Part shown: positions 40,039 to 49,515 of the stretch, piece by piece | How the letters are laid out: the number at the start of each line of letters is the position of its first letter | Numbering within the stretch: position 1 is the first letter of the stretch | Assembly (NCBI RefSeq): GCF_011752045.1 | Contig: NZ_JAAKXW010000003.1 | Span: 310,001 to 374,000 of the forward strand | DNA: 64,000 nucleotides | DNA from: Microbacterium hydrocarbonoxydans | GTDB taxonomy: Bacteria; Actinomycetota; Actinomycetes; Actinomycetales; Microbacteriaceae | Direction of reading: 5' to 3' | Program-made: the position numbers and the translations under genes | Notes under the pieces: generated by a model | What the model saw: the letters and a program-made list of their open reading frames with translations, nothing else | What the model was told of the DNA's origin: nothing | The model's database searches: none

Positions 40039-42126
40039 TCAGCCGCAGGGGTTGACCGTCGTCACCGCCCCGTTGTTCACGGCGGCGGTGGTGCCGGTGA
40101 AGGCGTAGTCCTGCCCGCCATTGTTGTCCCACGTGCCCGACCCGTTGTTGAACGCCGCGGTGACGGATGCGCCGTTGGAGTCGATCGTCTTCGACACCCA
40201 GCCGCTGCACGCCGCCGCCATGGCCTGGCCGGGAACCGCCGTCCACGCTCCCGCGCCGACCTTGTAGTGCACGTTGTACGCCGACCAGCCCTTCGAGGTC
40301 GAGTAGTACACGGTCAGGTCGTCGGTCGGCGGGGTCGCACACGGGTTCGTCGTCGTGACGACCCCGTTCTTCACCGCTGCCGTCGCCCCGGTGAGCGTGT
40401 AGTCGCTGCCGCCGTTGTTGTCCCACGTGCCGGAGCCGTTGTTGAACGCGGCCGTGACGGATGCGCCGTTCGAATCGATCGTCTTCGACACCCAGCCGGT
40501 GCACGCCGCGGCCATCGCCTGACCGGGCGCGGTGGTCCACGCGCCGGCACCCACGCGATAGTGCACGTTGTATGCCGACCAGTTCTTCGAGGTCGAGTAG
40601 TAGACGGTCAGGTCGTCGCCGGGGGTGCCACCGCCGCCACCGGGAGTCGCCTTCGCCCCGGCGTGCAGGGCAATCGCGTCGTTCGCACCGACAGTCGCCG
40701 TGAACTGCCCGCCCGATACGGTGATGGTCGGGCCCGACCAGGTCGACCCCGTGCGCACCGCGTCGATCACGTTGTAGTAGGTGCCGTCCGGCAGGCTCGT
40801 GGCGAAGGTGCGGCTGATCGCCGATCCGCCGCGGTTGATGGCGACGAAGCCGGCATCCCCGCGGCCGAAGGCGATCGCGCTGCCGCCGTTCGTCCACTTG
40901 TCCGTGACCGGCTTGCCGTACGTGGCGTTGCGGAAGCCGACCATGTTCATGATGTCGTTCTGCGCGTGCTTGAAGGTCCAGTTGCCCTGGCCCTTCACGG
41001 GGTCGATGACGTTGCCGGCGGCATCCGTGATCGGGCCCGCGTCGTTGCTGCTGAACGAGTAGCCGGAGTGAATCGACGGCGAGCCGTAGTTCCACGCCAG
41101 GGTGAAGATCTGCGCGAGGTCGTACTTCGCGCCGTCGGCGTAGGAGAGCGTCTCGTGGTTGCGCTCGGTGTCGTGGTTGTCGACGAACACGGCCGCGTTC
41201 GCCTGCGGCAGGAAACCGCTCCAGGTCGGGCCGATGCCGTTGCCCTCGATGAGCCAGTTGATCGTGCCGCCGCCGAACGCCTCCTTGAGCTTGCGGCCGA
41301 ACGCGAATTCGTGGATGTCGCCGACCGAGGTGTACTCCTCGGGCTGGATGGGCTCGTTCGCGCGGATGACCTCCTGCACGACGTAGAGGGAGTCGCGGTT
41401 CTGCACCTTGCTCCAGATCGCCTGCATGTCGGCGGCGGCGATGTGCTTGACGGCGTCGATGCGGAATCCGGCGACGCCCATGCCGACGAGCTTGTTGAGA
41501 TAGCCGGCGATCGTGTTCTGCACGTAGGTGGAGCCGGTGTTGAGGTCGGAGAGGTTCACGAGGTTGCACTCCTGCACCTCCCACCGGTCCTGGTAGTTCA
41601 CGATGTCGCGACGGCAGGAGTGGAAGTCCCAGCTCGAGTACGTGCCGGGGTAGTTGTAGTGCTGGAACTGCGTGCCCGCCCAGCCGGTGCCGCCGGCGGA
41701 CTGCCCGGACATGTGGTTGATGACGGCGTCCACGATGACGCCGACGCCCGCCTGCTCGCAGGTGTCGATCATCGCCTGGAACTCGGCCTCGGTGCCGAGC
41801 CGCGAGTCGAGCTTGTAGGAGACGGGCTGGTAGTAGGTCCACCAGGCCGAGCCGAGCACGTGCTCCTGCGGCGGAGAGGTCTGCACGTAGCCGTACCCGG
41901 CCGGGCCCAGCGTCTCGGTGCACTCGCGGGCGATCGCGTTCCACGTGTAGGAGAAGAGCACGGCGATCGAGTCCTTCGGGCCGGGCGCCGCCGCCTCGGC
42001 GGGCTCGGCCGGCGCGGTCGCGGCGAACACCGGGATCGCGAGAACGGCCGCGAGCAGCAGGGCGAGACGGCCCTTCGATCGTGATCGCTCGCGCGACCGG
42101 GTGCGGGGCAGAACGCTCGGGAACAT
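40039..42126 (-). CDS. secreted GH13 alpha-amylase with two C-terminal CBM25/26-like repeats
   Basis: 695 aa from ATG 42126 (AAGGAG upstream). The signal peptide ends near AEA47. The GH13 barrel carries GVIVDAVINHM, nucleophile Asp in VAGFRIDAVKHI, acid Glu in VVQEVIRANE and the third acid in FVDNHDTER; an all-beta domain C follows. The last ~200 residues are two ~88-aa near-identical copies (DDLTVYYSTSK-WSAYNVHY… GTWDNNGG-DY), like starch-binding CBM25/26 modules. It degrades starch outside the cell. Two LacI-consensus operators upstream suggest carbon control. Confidence 0.95.
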   Translation of the reverse strand: MFPSVLPRTRSRERSRSKGRLALLLAAVLAIPVFAATAPAEPAEAAAPGPKDSIAVLFSYTWNAIARECTETLGPAGYGYVQTSPPQEHVLGSAWWTYYQPVSYKLDSRLGTEAEFQAMIDTCEQAGVGVIVDAVINHMSGQSAGGTGWAGTQFQHYNYPGTYSSWDFHSCRRDIVNYQDRWEVQECNLVNLSDLNTGSTYVQNTIAGYLNKLVGMGVAGFRIDAVKHIAAADMQAIWSKVQNRDSLYVVQEVIRANEPIQPEEYTSVGDIHEFAFGRKLKEAFGGGTINWLIEGNGIGPTWSGFLPQANAAVFVDNHDTERNHETLSYADGAKYDLAQIFTLAWNYGSPSIHSGYSFSSNDAGPITDAAGNVIDPVKGQGNWTFKHAQNDIMNMVGFRNATYGKPVTDKWTNGGSAIAFGRGDAGFVAINRGGSAISRTFATSLPDGTYYNVIDAVRTGSTWSGPTITVSGGQFTATVGANDAIALHAGAKATPGGGGGTPGDDLTVYYSTSKNWSAYNVHYRVGAGAWTTAPGQAMAAACTGWVSKTIDSNGASVTAAFNNGSGTWDNNGGSDYTLTGATAAVKNGVVTTTNPCATPPTDDLTVYYSTSKGWSAYNVHYKVGAGAWTAVPGQAMAAACSGWVSKTIDSNGASVTAAFNNGSGTWDNNGGQDYAFTGTTAAVNNGAVTTVNPCG

Positions 42127-42230
42127 CGAGATACTCCTTCCGTCAGGATCGCCCGCGCGGCATCCTCGCCGCGCGATCGAGAGCACGTCAGCGTGCGTCC
42201 CGACGACCGTAGCGGTGCCGCGTGTGTTAA

Positions 42231-42299
42231 TGCAAGCGTTTACAGAATCGGATGCTCGCACAGCGAATGAACTTAACTTCGAGGGCGCAAGCGCTTCCA
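42231..42299 (-). promoter_or_regulatory. amylase promoter region with two LacI/GalR-consensus operators
   Basis: TGCAAGCGTTTACA (42231-42244) fits TGnAAnCGnTTnCA exactly and overlaps a minus-strand -35 (TTGCAT, then 18 nt, TACGGT). A second site, CGCAAGCGCTTCCA (42286-42299), fits at all but the first position; centres are 55 bp apart. They differ from the ATACGTAT operators at the left end, so another LacI protein, perhaps a MalR-like one, should bind. Confidence 0.7.
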
Positions 42300-42449
42300 G
42301 AATCGCATCGCATCACCCGCCCCGTACACCGGCGACGACCTGGTGCGGCCGGCCAGGCCGGCGGTGCAGCGCGGGCCAGCGCCCGCGGCATCCTGACCCC
42401 CTGTTCCCGGGCGCTCCGCAGGCGTACTCTCGCCTCAGAGGGAGTCAGG

Positions 42450-43259
42450 ATGCCCGAGTCCGACAGCGTCTTCGCGGGGTCGATCCCCGAGAACTACGAC
42501 CGCCGCATGGTGCCGCTCATCTTCGAGCCGTATGCGGCCGATCTCGCGCGTCGCGTCTCGGCCCTCTCCCCTCGGCGCGTGCTGGAGACGGCCGCCGGCA
42601 CCGGCGTCGTCACCCGGATGCTGTGGCCGCAGCTCGGCCCCGATGCCGAGTACACCGCGACCGACCTCAACCCGCCGATGCTCGAGTACGCGGCATCCCT
42701 CCTCACCGATCCGCGCGTCCGCTGGCGAGCGGCCGACGCGCTCGACCTGCCGTTCCACGGCGCGACCTTCGACGTCGTGCTCTGCCAGTTCGGGGCGATG
42801 TTCTTCCCCGACCGCATCCGCGCGTTCGGTGAGGCGCTGCGCGTGCTCACCCCCGACGGCACGTTCCTGTTCAGCGTGTGGGACGCGATCGAGAAGAACG
42901 ACTTCGCCGCCGTGATCACGGATGCTCTGGCGGCGATGTTCCCCGCCGATCCGCCCCGCTTCCTCGCCCGCACCCCGCATGGCTATCACGACATCGGACG
43001 GATCAGGCAGGACGTGGAAGCCGCCGGCTTCGGCACCGTCACCATCGAGACCGTCACCGCGCAGAGCGTCGCGCCCTCCGCACTCGAGGCCGCGACGGCC
43101 TACTGCCACGGCACCGTGCTGCGCACGGAGATCGAGGGGCGGGATGCCGGCGCCCTGAACGCCGCCACCTCACGGGCAGCGGCGGCCCTCGCGGCGAGGT
43201 TCGGCGACGGCGAGGTCCGCGGGCGGATCCAGGCGCACGTGGTCACCGCGTCCGCGTGA
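42450..43259 (+). CDS. class I SAM-dependent methyltransferase
   Basis: 269 aa from ATG 42450 (AGGGAG 5 nt upstream). Rossmann SAM-binding motif VLETAAGTGVVTRML (~residues 46-60), acidic TATDLNPPMLEYA, DALDLPFHGATFDVVLCQFGAMFF and VLTPDGTFLFSVWD, typical of Methyltransf_11/25 (UbiE-like) enzymes. The substrate, a small molecule, is unknown. Divergent from amylase. Confidence 0.92.
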   Translation: MPESDSVFAGSIPENYDRRMVPLIFEPYAADLARRVSALSPRRVLETAAGTGVVTRMLWPQLGPDAEYTATDLNPPMLEYAASLLTDPRVRWRAADALDLPFHGATFDVVLCQFGAMFFPDRIRAFGEALRVLTPDGTFLFSVWDAIEKNDFAAVITDALAAMFPADPPRFLARTPHGYHDIGRIRQDVEAAGFGTVTIETVTAQSVAPSALEAATAYCHGTVLRTEIEGRDAGALNAATSRAAAALAARFGDGEVRGRIQAHVVTASA

Positions 43260-43340
43260 CCGCCGCCCCGCTCCGCATCCGCTCGACGGCGGGCCGTACG
43301 CCCGGTGGCCGTGCGCCGTTGATGCACGCCTGCAGGAGCA

Positions 43341-43571
43341 TCACGCGATCAGTTCGCGCGGATGCCGCTCGTACGCGCCGACCTCACCCGAGGGACCTCC
43401 CTCGTCGATGCGGACCGTGTGGCCGACCTGACGGGCGGCGGCCGCACTGCGGCCGACCCTGACGGCATCCGCCCGGCTCTCGAAGCTCATGCCCAGCGTC
43501 GTCGACTCCCCCTCGATGCGGTTGAACCAGATGCCGTTGCGGCGATACGTCTCGATGTCTCCAGCAGCCAT
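43341..43571 (-). CDS. DUF2188-family small protein
   Basis: 76 aa from ATG 43571 (AAGGAA upstream). The pattern IETYRRNGIWFNRIEGES… SFESRADAVRVGRSAAAARQVGHTVRIDEGG is the DUF2188 repeat: a two-stranded sheet plus helix with an Ala-rich helix and a closing hairpin. Function unknown. Single gene. Confidence 0.85.
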   Translation of the reverse strand: MAAGDIETYRRNGIWFNRIEGESTTLGMSFESRADAVRVGRSAAAARQVGHTVRIDEGGPSGEVGAYERHPRELIA

Positions 43572-43668
43572 GCGTGTTCCTTCCGTCCCCTCTTTCCTAC
43601 GCCGGGCCACCGACACCGGGAACGGCCTTGACAGCCGCGGCGACGTCCGGCCACGCGCGCGGACGCGG

Positions 43669-44823
43669 CTACACCGTCGCCGCCAGGGCCAGCGTCGACA
43701 GCACCACCGTGAGCGGAGCCGCGATGGCGCCCAGGAGCATGTACCGACGCCAGCGGATCTCCACGCCCGCCGCGCTGAGGCGCTGGTGCCACAGCAGCGT
43801 GGCCAGCGACGCCCAGGGCGTGATGAGCGGCCCGGCGTTGACGCCGATGAGCAGCGCGGCCAGCCGGAGCGGAGACGCGGCCGAAGGCTCGAGCGCCAGG
43901 TACGCGGGCAGGTTGTCGATGGCGTTCGCGCCCACCATTCCCGTGAGCGCCAGCCGCAGCAGCGCGAGCGGCGACTCGCCCTCCCCCGACACCGCGGCGA
44001 GCAGAGCCCCGAACCCCACCGCGTGCAGAGCCTCGATGAACAGGAACAGCCCCGAGGCGAGCATGATCAGCTGCCAGGGCAGGAGGCCGAGCCGGAGCAC
44101 GCCGCGACGGCGCACGAGGAACGTGACGCCGAGCACCGCCGCCGCTGCGAGCGCCGGCATCCACACCGGCAGTCCGGAGACGAGCAGCGGCACGAGGGCC
44201 GCGACGACGACCGCGCTCCAGCGGAACAGCACCGGATCGTCGACGCCGGCAGGCGCGCCCGTCTCATACCGCCCCAGGAGGCTGCGCCGATGGATCGCGA
44301 AGATGAGCGCCAGCGGCACGACGACCGCCACGGCGGCCGGAGCCGCCATCAGCCCCGCGAATGCGAGCGGGCTGGGCTCGCCCATCGCGTGCTGCGCGAG
44401 GAGGTTGGTGAGGTTCGAGACGGGGAGGAGCAGCGAGCCCGTGTTGGCGATCCACACCGTGGTCAGCGCGAACGGCAGCGGGTCGAGCCGGGCGTGCCGG
44501 GCGAGCACGACGACGATCGGGGTCAGCAGCACGGCCGTCGTGTCGAGCGACAGGAAGATCGTGCTCAGAGTCGCGAAGGCCGCGACGAGCAGCCACAGCG
44601 CCCAGGCCCTGCCTCGCCCCCAGCGCGCCGTCCGCTGCGCGATCACAGTGAACAGGCCGGCGGCCGCCGCGAGCTCCGTGACGACGGTGATCGCGAGCAC
44701 GAACAGCAGGATCGGCCAGACGCGAACCCACAGTGCGGCCACGTCGGACAGCGGGAGGATGCCGGTCGCGGTCGCGACCGCACCGGCGGCGAGCAGCACG
44801 GCTCCGACGATCGCGGTGCGCAT
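43669..44823 (-). CDS. ArsB/NhaD-superfamily (SLC13-like) ion transporter
   Basis: 384 aa, about 10-11 membrane helices. Signature stretches are LSLDTTAVLLTPIVVVLARH and the re-entrant NTGSLLLPVSNLTNLLA, with the mirrored GANAIDNLPAYLAL and GVNAGPLITPWASLATLLW in the second half. These are typical of ArsB-type arsenite pumps and citrate-family transporters. No arsenic genes (arsR, arsC) are near, so the substrate is open. The basic N-terminal tail is short, as in ArsB. Confidence 0.88.
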   Translation of the reverse strand: MRTAIVGAVLLAAGAVATATGILPLSDVAALWVRVWPILLFVLAITVVTELAAAAGLFTVIAQRTARWGRGRAWALWLLVAAFATLSTIFLSLDTTAVLLTPIVVVLARHARLDPLPFALTTVWIANTGSLLLPVSNLTNLLAQHAMGEPSPLAFAGLMAAPAAVAVVVPLALIFAIHRRSLLGRYETGAPAGVDDPVLFRWSAVVVAALVPLLVSGLPVWMPALAAAAVLGVTFLVRRRGVLRLGLLPWQLIMLASGLFLFIEALHAVGFGALLAAVSGEGESPLALLRLALTGMVGANAIDNLPAYLALEPSAASPLRLAALLIGVNAGPLITPWASLATLLWHQRLSAAGVEIRWRRYMLLGAIAAPLTVVLSTLALAATV

Positions 44824-44984
44824 CCGATCTCCGTCTCGAGGCGAGTCGCCGGACCGGGCGCGCCCGGCGACCGTGCGAGCTTAGCCGGTGAACCGCGGTG
44901 CGGGCGATCGTCCGGCCGCCTCGGCTTCAACGCTTCAGCGCATAGAGTGGCAGAGCACGGCCGATCGGGGAGGAAGGACGCATC

Positions 44985-46010
44985 GTGACGGACAAGCGAC
45001 CGACTCTCGCAGACGTCGCCCGCCTGGCAGGACTTTCGCCGACCGCGGTGTCGCTGATCCTGAACGGCAGACCGAACACCCGTCTCTCCCAGGATGCGCG
45101 AGACCGGGCGTTCAGTGCGGCGCAGGCGCTGGGCTATCGGCCCAACCTGTCCGCGCGCGCCCTCCGTGGCGACAAGACCCACACCATCGGGTTCATCTCC
45201 GACATGGTGACGACGACGCGCTTCGCCTCCGGACTGATCGAGGGCGCCATCGCTGCCGCCGAGGAGGCGGGTCATGTGGTCCTGGTCATGGAGACGAACG
45301 GCGATCCCCGGCGCCAGGCCGTCGCCGTCGAAGCCGTGCTCGATCGGCAGGCCGACGGCATCCTATTCGCCGCGATGCGCGCTCGGGAGGTGAGCCTGCC
45401 CGCCGTCCCGTCCGGCACCGAGGTGGTCATGCTCAACGCGACCAGCGCCGCGCACTCCCGGTCGGTGCTCCCCGACGAGGAGGCGGGCGGACGCGCCGCG
45501 GTGAACCTGCTCGTGGAAGCCGGCCACCGTGACGGCATCGCCCTGATCGGTCAGCGCGACCAGGTCAGCGCCGATCTCCTCCGCTCGATCGCCGTCAGCC
45601 GGCGCATGGCGGGGATCACGGCCGCGATGGGCGAACACGGGCTCGAGTTCGCCGACGAGGAGGCGATCTCCATCTGGGTGCCCGACCGGGGGTACACGGC
45701 GACCCAGGCGGTGCTCCAGCGCGGCAGGCCCGTGACCGCGCTGCTCTGCCTGAACGACCGCATCGCCTTCGGCGCGTACCAGGCCCTCGCCGACGCCGGC
45801 CTGTCGGTTCCCGGCGACATCTCGGTCGTCTCCTTCGACAACGACGAGCTCGCGTCATACCTGCGCCCGGGCCTGACCACGATCGGCCTGCCCCACGAGT
45901 CCATGGGCGCCGAGGCCGTGAAGATGCTGCTCGGTGCGGCGGGAGACGGCGAGCTGCTCGTGCCGATGCCGCCGATCGTGCGCGACTCGATCGCCGCCCC
46001 CGCGCGCTGA
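44985..46010 (+). CDS. LacI-family repressor of the second ABC-importer operon
   Basis: 341 aa, GTG start after GGGAGGAAGGA. HTH TLADVARLAGLSPTAVSLILNGR (residues 7-29), hinge PNLSARALRG, then a ligand domain ending with YLRPGLTTIGLPHESMG. It lies 270 nt upstream of a sugar-binding-lipoprotein gene transcribed in the same direction, whose promoter carries an inverted repeat (46165-46182). It likely senses a sugar derived from the glycan handled by the downstream hydrolases. Confidence 0.93.
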   Translation: MTDKRPTLADVARLAGLSPTAVSLILNGRPNTRLSQDARDRAFSAAQALGYRPNLSARALRGDKTHTIGFISDMVTTTRFASGLIEGAIAAAEEAGHVVLVMETNGDPRRQAVAVEAVLDRQADGILFAAMRAREVSLPAVPSGTEVVMLNATSAAHSRSVLPDEEAGGRAAVNLLVEAGHRDGIALIGQRDQVSADLLRSIAVSRRMAGITAAMGEHGLEFADEEAISIWVPDRGYTATQAVLQRGRPVTALLCLNDRIAFGAYQALADAGLSVPGDISVVSFDNDELASYLRPGLTTIGLPHESMGAEAVKMLLGAAGDGELLVPMPPIVRDSIAAPAR

Positions 46011-46136
46011 CCGGCCGGACGGCGCCTCCGTCGCCCTCCTCTCCCGTCGTCCTCACCGGACCGGGGGATGCCGCGCGCAAGACCTGACCCCGGCGCCCGC
46101 AGGCAGGGCCGCCGACCTCCGACCGTGGGCGCTCAC

Positions 46137-46182
46137 TTGACCTCCGGTGACGCATCGTGCATCATGCTAAATGGTTGTAGCA
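46137..46182 (+). promoter_or_regulatory. promoter and inverted repeat upstream of the second ABC operon
   Basis: TTGACC (46137-46142), 17 nt and CATCAT (46160-46165) form a moderate promoter. TGCTAAATGGTTGTAGCA (46165-46182) has 5-bp matching ends (TGCTA/TAGCA) and lies at the transcription start, a repressor position, probably for the preceding LacI protein. Confidence 0.45.
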
Positions 46183-46280
46183 CCCGTAAATCCGGGGAAC
46201 CCGCTTCGACGCCATCGACCCGCGACGGCGTCATTTCAGCGCGCGTCTCCCCCATCCCGCACGACGAAGGAGTCACGATC

Positions 46281-47630
46281 ATGCGATCACTGCACGCCGT
46301 TTCCGGACGATCCCGCAGCTGGCTGAAAGGCTCAGCACTCGCCCTCGGAACCGCCCTGCTTCTCACCGGCTGCTCAGGCGCCACCGACCCGTCCGCCCGG
46401 GTGGAGGCCGGCAGCGGCACCGGCACCATCACCGTGTGGGCGCTCGACGGCCAGTCCGCGGAGAACGAGGCGATCCAGAAGATCATGGACGACTTTGAGA
46501 AGTCGAACGGCGAGATCGAGATCGACATGCAGTTCATCCCCGCCGACCAGTTCACGACGGCGCTGCAGACCGCCACCGACGAGGAGCTGCCCGACGTCCT
46601 CGAGGTCGACGGGCCCCTCATCGCGAACTTCGCGTACCTCGACCGGATCGCCCCGATCGACGACTGGGTGTCGGCCGAGACCATCGACAACCAGACCGAG
46701 GCGATCAAGGGCCAGAACACGGTCGAAGGCGACCTGTACGCCGTCGGCATGATGAACTCGGGGCTGGCCATGTGGGGCAACAAGAAGCTCCTGGACGCCG
46801 CGGGCGTGACGATGCCCACCACCGCCGCCGACGCCTGGACGGCGGAGGAGTTCAGCGACGTGCTCGACAAGCTCGCGGCCGTCGACGCCGACGGCCGGCC
46901 GTTCGGCCTCGCGGAGAACAACGGCTTCTCCACCGAGTACGGCATCTACGCCTTCGCGCCCGTGCTGTGGTCGGCGGGCACGCCCCTGATCGACGACGGG
47001 AAGGCCGCAGGCGCACTCGACTCCGAGACCGCCGTGGAGGCCGTCGAGACCTGGGCCTCGTGGCGGGAGTTCACCGACCCCGACACCGACGGCGCGGCGT
47101 TCCAGTCAGGCCGCGTCGCGCTGAACTGGATGGGCAACTGGATGTACCCCGCGTACAAGGAGGCCCTCGGCGACGACCTCGTCGTCGGCCCGCTCCCCGA
47201 CTTCGGCCAGGGCGCCAAGACCGGCTCCGGCACCATCGCCTGGAGCATGGGCGGCGCCACGAAGAACGCGACCGCCGCAGGCGCCCTGCTCGACTACCTC
47301 ATGAGCGACGCCGTGGTCGAGGAGTACACCTCCGCCAACGGCGCTCCGCCGGCCACGCACTCGGCGCTCGGCTCCTCGGCCCTCTATGGCGAGGGCAAGC
47401 CCCTCTCGTACCTCACCGAGCAGCTCGACGCCGCCTGCCCCACCGAGGACAAGCTCGCCGCCGACTGCGTGGCCGTCTCGCGCCCCATCACCGCCGGCTA
47501 CCCCGTGGTGACGGCCGAGTTCGGCAAGGCGCTCGCCGCGATCTGGGGCGGAGCGGATGCCGCCGAGTCGCTGAGCGCCGCCGCCAGGGCCATCGACCGC
47601 GACTTCGCCGACAACGACGAATACAAGTAA
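46281..47630 (+). CDS. ABC importer sugar-binding lipoprotein (CUT1 type)
   Basis: 449 aa from ATG 46281 (GAAGGAG upstream). The lipobox LLLTGC (Cys ~35) follows a long basic signal peptide. The mature part has typical family-1 sugar-binding segments: ITVWALDGQSAENEAIQKIMDDFEKSNGEIEIDMQFIP, PDVLEVDGPLIANFAYLDRI and SGRVALNWMGNWMYPAY. First gene of an operon of six genes with two permeases and three enzymes. The sugar is unknown. Confidence 0.95.
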   Translation: MRSLHAVSGRSRSWLKGSALALGTALLLTGCSGATDPSARVEAGSGTGTITVWALDGQSAENEAIQKIMDDFEKSNGEIEIDMQFIPADQFTTALQTATDEELPDVLEVDGPLIANFAYLDRIAPIDDWVSAETIDNQTEAIKGQNTVEGDLYAVGMMNSGLAMWGNKKLLDAAGVTMPTTAADAWTAEEFSDVLDKLAAVDADGRPFGLAENNGFSTEYGIYAFAPVLWSAGTPLIDDGKAAGALDSETAVEAVETWASWREFTDPDTDGAAFQSGRVALNWMGNWMYPAYKEALGDDLVVGPLPDFGQGAKTGSGTIAWSMGGATKNATAAGALLDYLMSDAVVEEYTSANGAPPATHSALGSSALYGEGKPLSYLTEQLDAACPTEDKLAADCVAVSRPITAGYPVVTAEFGKALAAIWGGADAAESLSAAARAIDRDFADNDEYK

Positions 47631-47640
47631 TCGCCGGACC

Positions 47641-47673
47641 GGTGTGCTGAGCGGGCCGCCCGCTCAGCACACC
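47641..47673 (+). other. intercistronic hairpin after the binding-protein gene
   Basis: A perfect 15-bp stem (47641-47655 with 47659-47673; core TGTGCTGAGCGG) and a 3-nt loop (5 nt if the last pair is open) fill the gap between the binding-protein stop and the permease start. Same location and probable role as the hairpin at 8076-8109: partial termination or protection that keeps binding-protein mRNA abundant. Confidence 0.65.
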
Positions 47674-47691
47674 CCCGCAAGAGGACTGATG

Positions 47692-48654
47692 ATGACGCTC
47701 TCCGCACCACGATCACGCCGCGAAGCGCCGGGCGGCGCGCGGCGCCGCGTCCGGCGCCCCGGCAGCGGCGCCGGCCCCCTGATGGCCGCGCCCGGCCTGA
47801 TCCTGCTCACGGCCTTCCTGGCGATCCCCTTCCTCGGGGCCGTCGTCATGTCGTTCTTCCGCATCCAGCTCGGCAACCCGCGACCGCCGCGATTCGTGGG
47901 GTTCGAGCAGTACGCGCGGCTCTTCCTCGACCCCGACATCAGCGCGACCTTCCTCCGGTCGCTGGGCAACAACTTCGCGTTCGCCGTCGTCGTCGTGCCC
48001 CTGCAGACGGCGCTCGCCCTCGGCCTCGCGATCCTCATCAACCGCAAGCTCCGCGGGATGACGGTGTTCCGCACGCTGTTCTTCATGCCGCTGGTGTTCC
48101 CGCTCGCGCTCGTCGCGGTGATCTGGCGCCTGATCTTCGCCCGTGACGAGAACGGGCTGCTCAACGGCTTCCTCGGCGCGATCAGCGGGGGAGCGATCGC
48201 GCCGCACGACTGGCTCGGCGACCCCTCGACGGCTCTCGCCGCGATCATCGTCATGTCGATCTGGCAGAGCGTGAGCTTCCAGATGATCATCCTGCTCGGC
48301 GCCCTCCAGGGCGTACCTGCCGAGCTCTACGAGGCGGCATCCATCGATCGCGCCGGCGGCTGGAGCCAGTTCATCCACGTGACCGTGCCCGGAGTGCGCA
48401 ACACGCTGATCTTCGTGACGCTGCTGACCACGATCTTCGCCTTCCGACTGTTCGACCAGGTCTACCTCCTCGACAAGAGCGCGTCGATCAACATCGAGGC
48501 GACGCAGACGGTGATGTTCCAGGTCATCACCACCGGCTACGACCAGAACAACATCGGGCAGGGCGCGGCGATGGCCGTCGTCTTCCTCATCATCGTCGCC
48601 GCCATCGCACTCATCCAGCGACGGCTGATCCGTCAGGAAGGAGGGGTCGAGTGA
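47692..48654 (+). CDS. ABC sugar importer permease 1 (MalF-like)
   Basis: 320 aa. ATG 47692 is preferred over the adjacent ATG 47689 for its spacing to GAGGA. About six helices after a basic cytoplasmic N-terminus, with the EAA loop ELYEAASIDRAGGWSQFIHVTVPG. It overlaps permease 2 by GTGA. No ATPase gene is in the operon, so a shared MsiK-like ATPase elsewhere is likely. Confidence 0.95.
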   Translation: MTLSAPRSRREAPGGARRRVRRPGSGAGPLMAAPGLILLTAFLAIPFLGAVVMSFFRIQLGNPRPPRFVGFEQYARLFLDPDISATFLRSLGNNFAFAVVVVPLQTALALGLAILINRKLRGMTVFRTLFFMPLVFPLALVAVIWRLIFARDENGLLNGFLGAISGGAIAPHDWLGDPSTALAAIIVMSIWQSVSFQMIILLGALQGVPAELYEAASIDRAGGWSQFIHVTVPGVRNTLIFVTLLTTIFAFRLFDQVYLLDKSASINIEATQTVMFQVITTGYDQNNIGQGAAMAVVFLIIVAAIALIQRRLIRQEGGVE

Positions 48655-49505
48655 GCATCGTCCGCAGCCGATCCCGCAGCATCACGACCCGTATCGTCGA
48701 GTACGCGCTCCTCGGCTTCTTCGCCCTGCTGTTCTTCGCCCCGATCTACTACCTCATCGTCGGCAGCCTCCGGCCGGGCGACCAGGTGCTCACCGGCGTG
48801 CGCGGGTTCTTCCCCACCGAGCTCTCCCTCGAGAACTACATCGACGTCTTCCGGCGCTTCTCGAACTCCACGACCGGCTACCTCGCGCAGTTCATCGCGG
48901 TCTCGGTGATCGTCACGGCGGTGGTCGTCGTCGGCGGGCTCCTCGTGAACTCCCTCGCGGGCTATGCCCTCGCCCGCATGCGGTGGAAGGGGCGCTCCTT
49001 CGTGCTCCTCCTCGTCACGGTGCTGACCATCATCCCCTTCGAGGCGGTCGCCCTCCCGCTGTACTACATGCTCAACGCCAGCAGGAACACGATCTACGTC
49101 CAGGCCCTTCCGTTCATCGCGAGCGCGTTCTCGATCTTCCTCTTCTACACGTTCTTCCTCGGCATCCCGCACGAGATCGAGGAGGCGGCGCGCCTCGACG
49201 GCGCCGGTCCCTTCCGAACCTTCTTCACGATCGTGGTCCCGATGAGCAAGCCGGCGTTCGCGACCGTCGCGATCCTCACGTTCCTCGCGCAATGGGGCTC
49301 CTATCTCTGGCCGGTCCTCATGGTGACCGACACCTCGGCACGCCCGCTGCCCCTCGAGCTGAGCGTGTTCCAGGCGGCGCAGCCGCCCGAGTGGGGCAGC
49401 GTCCTCGCGTTCGGGGTGATCTTCATCCTCCCCGTGCTCATCGTCTTCCTCATCTTCCAGCGCTGGTTCGTCGCCAGCATCGCCAGCTCCGCCGTCAAAG
49501 GCTGA
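48651..49505 (+). CDS. ABC sugar importer permease 2 (MalG-like)
   Basis: 284 aa, GTG start overlapping permease 1. About six helices; coupling loop EIEEAARLDGAGPFRTFFTIVVP. It ends 10 nt before the first serine-hydrolase gene, consistent with one operon. Confidence 0.95.
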   Translation: MSIVRSRSRSITTRIVEYALLGFFALLFFAPIYYLIVGSLRPGDQVLTGVRGFFPTELSLENYIDVFRRFSNSTTGYLAQFIAVSVIVTAVVVVGGLLVNSLAGYALARMRWKGRSFVLLLVTVLTIIPFEAVALPLYYMLNASRNTIYVQALPFIASAFSIFLFYTFFLGIPHEIEEAARLDGAGPFRTFFTIVVPMSKPAFATVAILTFLAQWGSYLWPVLMVTDTSARPLPLELSVFQAAQPPEWGSVLAFGVIFILPVLIVFLIFQRWFVASIASSAVKG

Positions 49506-49515
49506 AGGACACATC

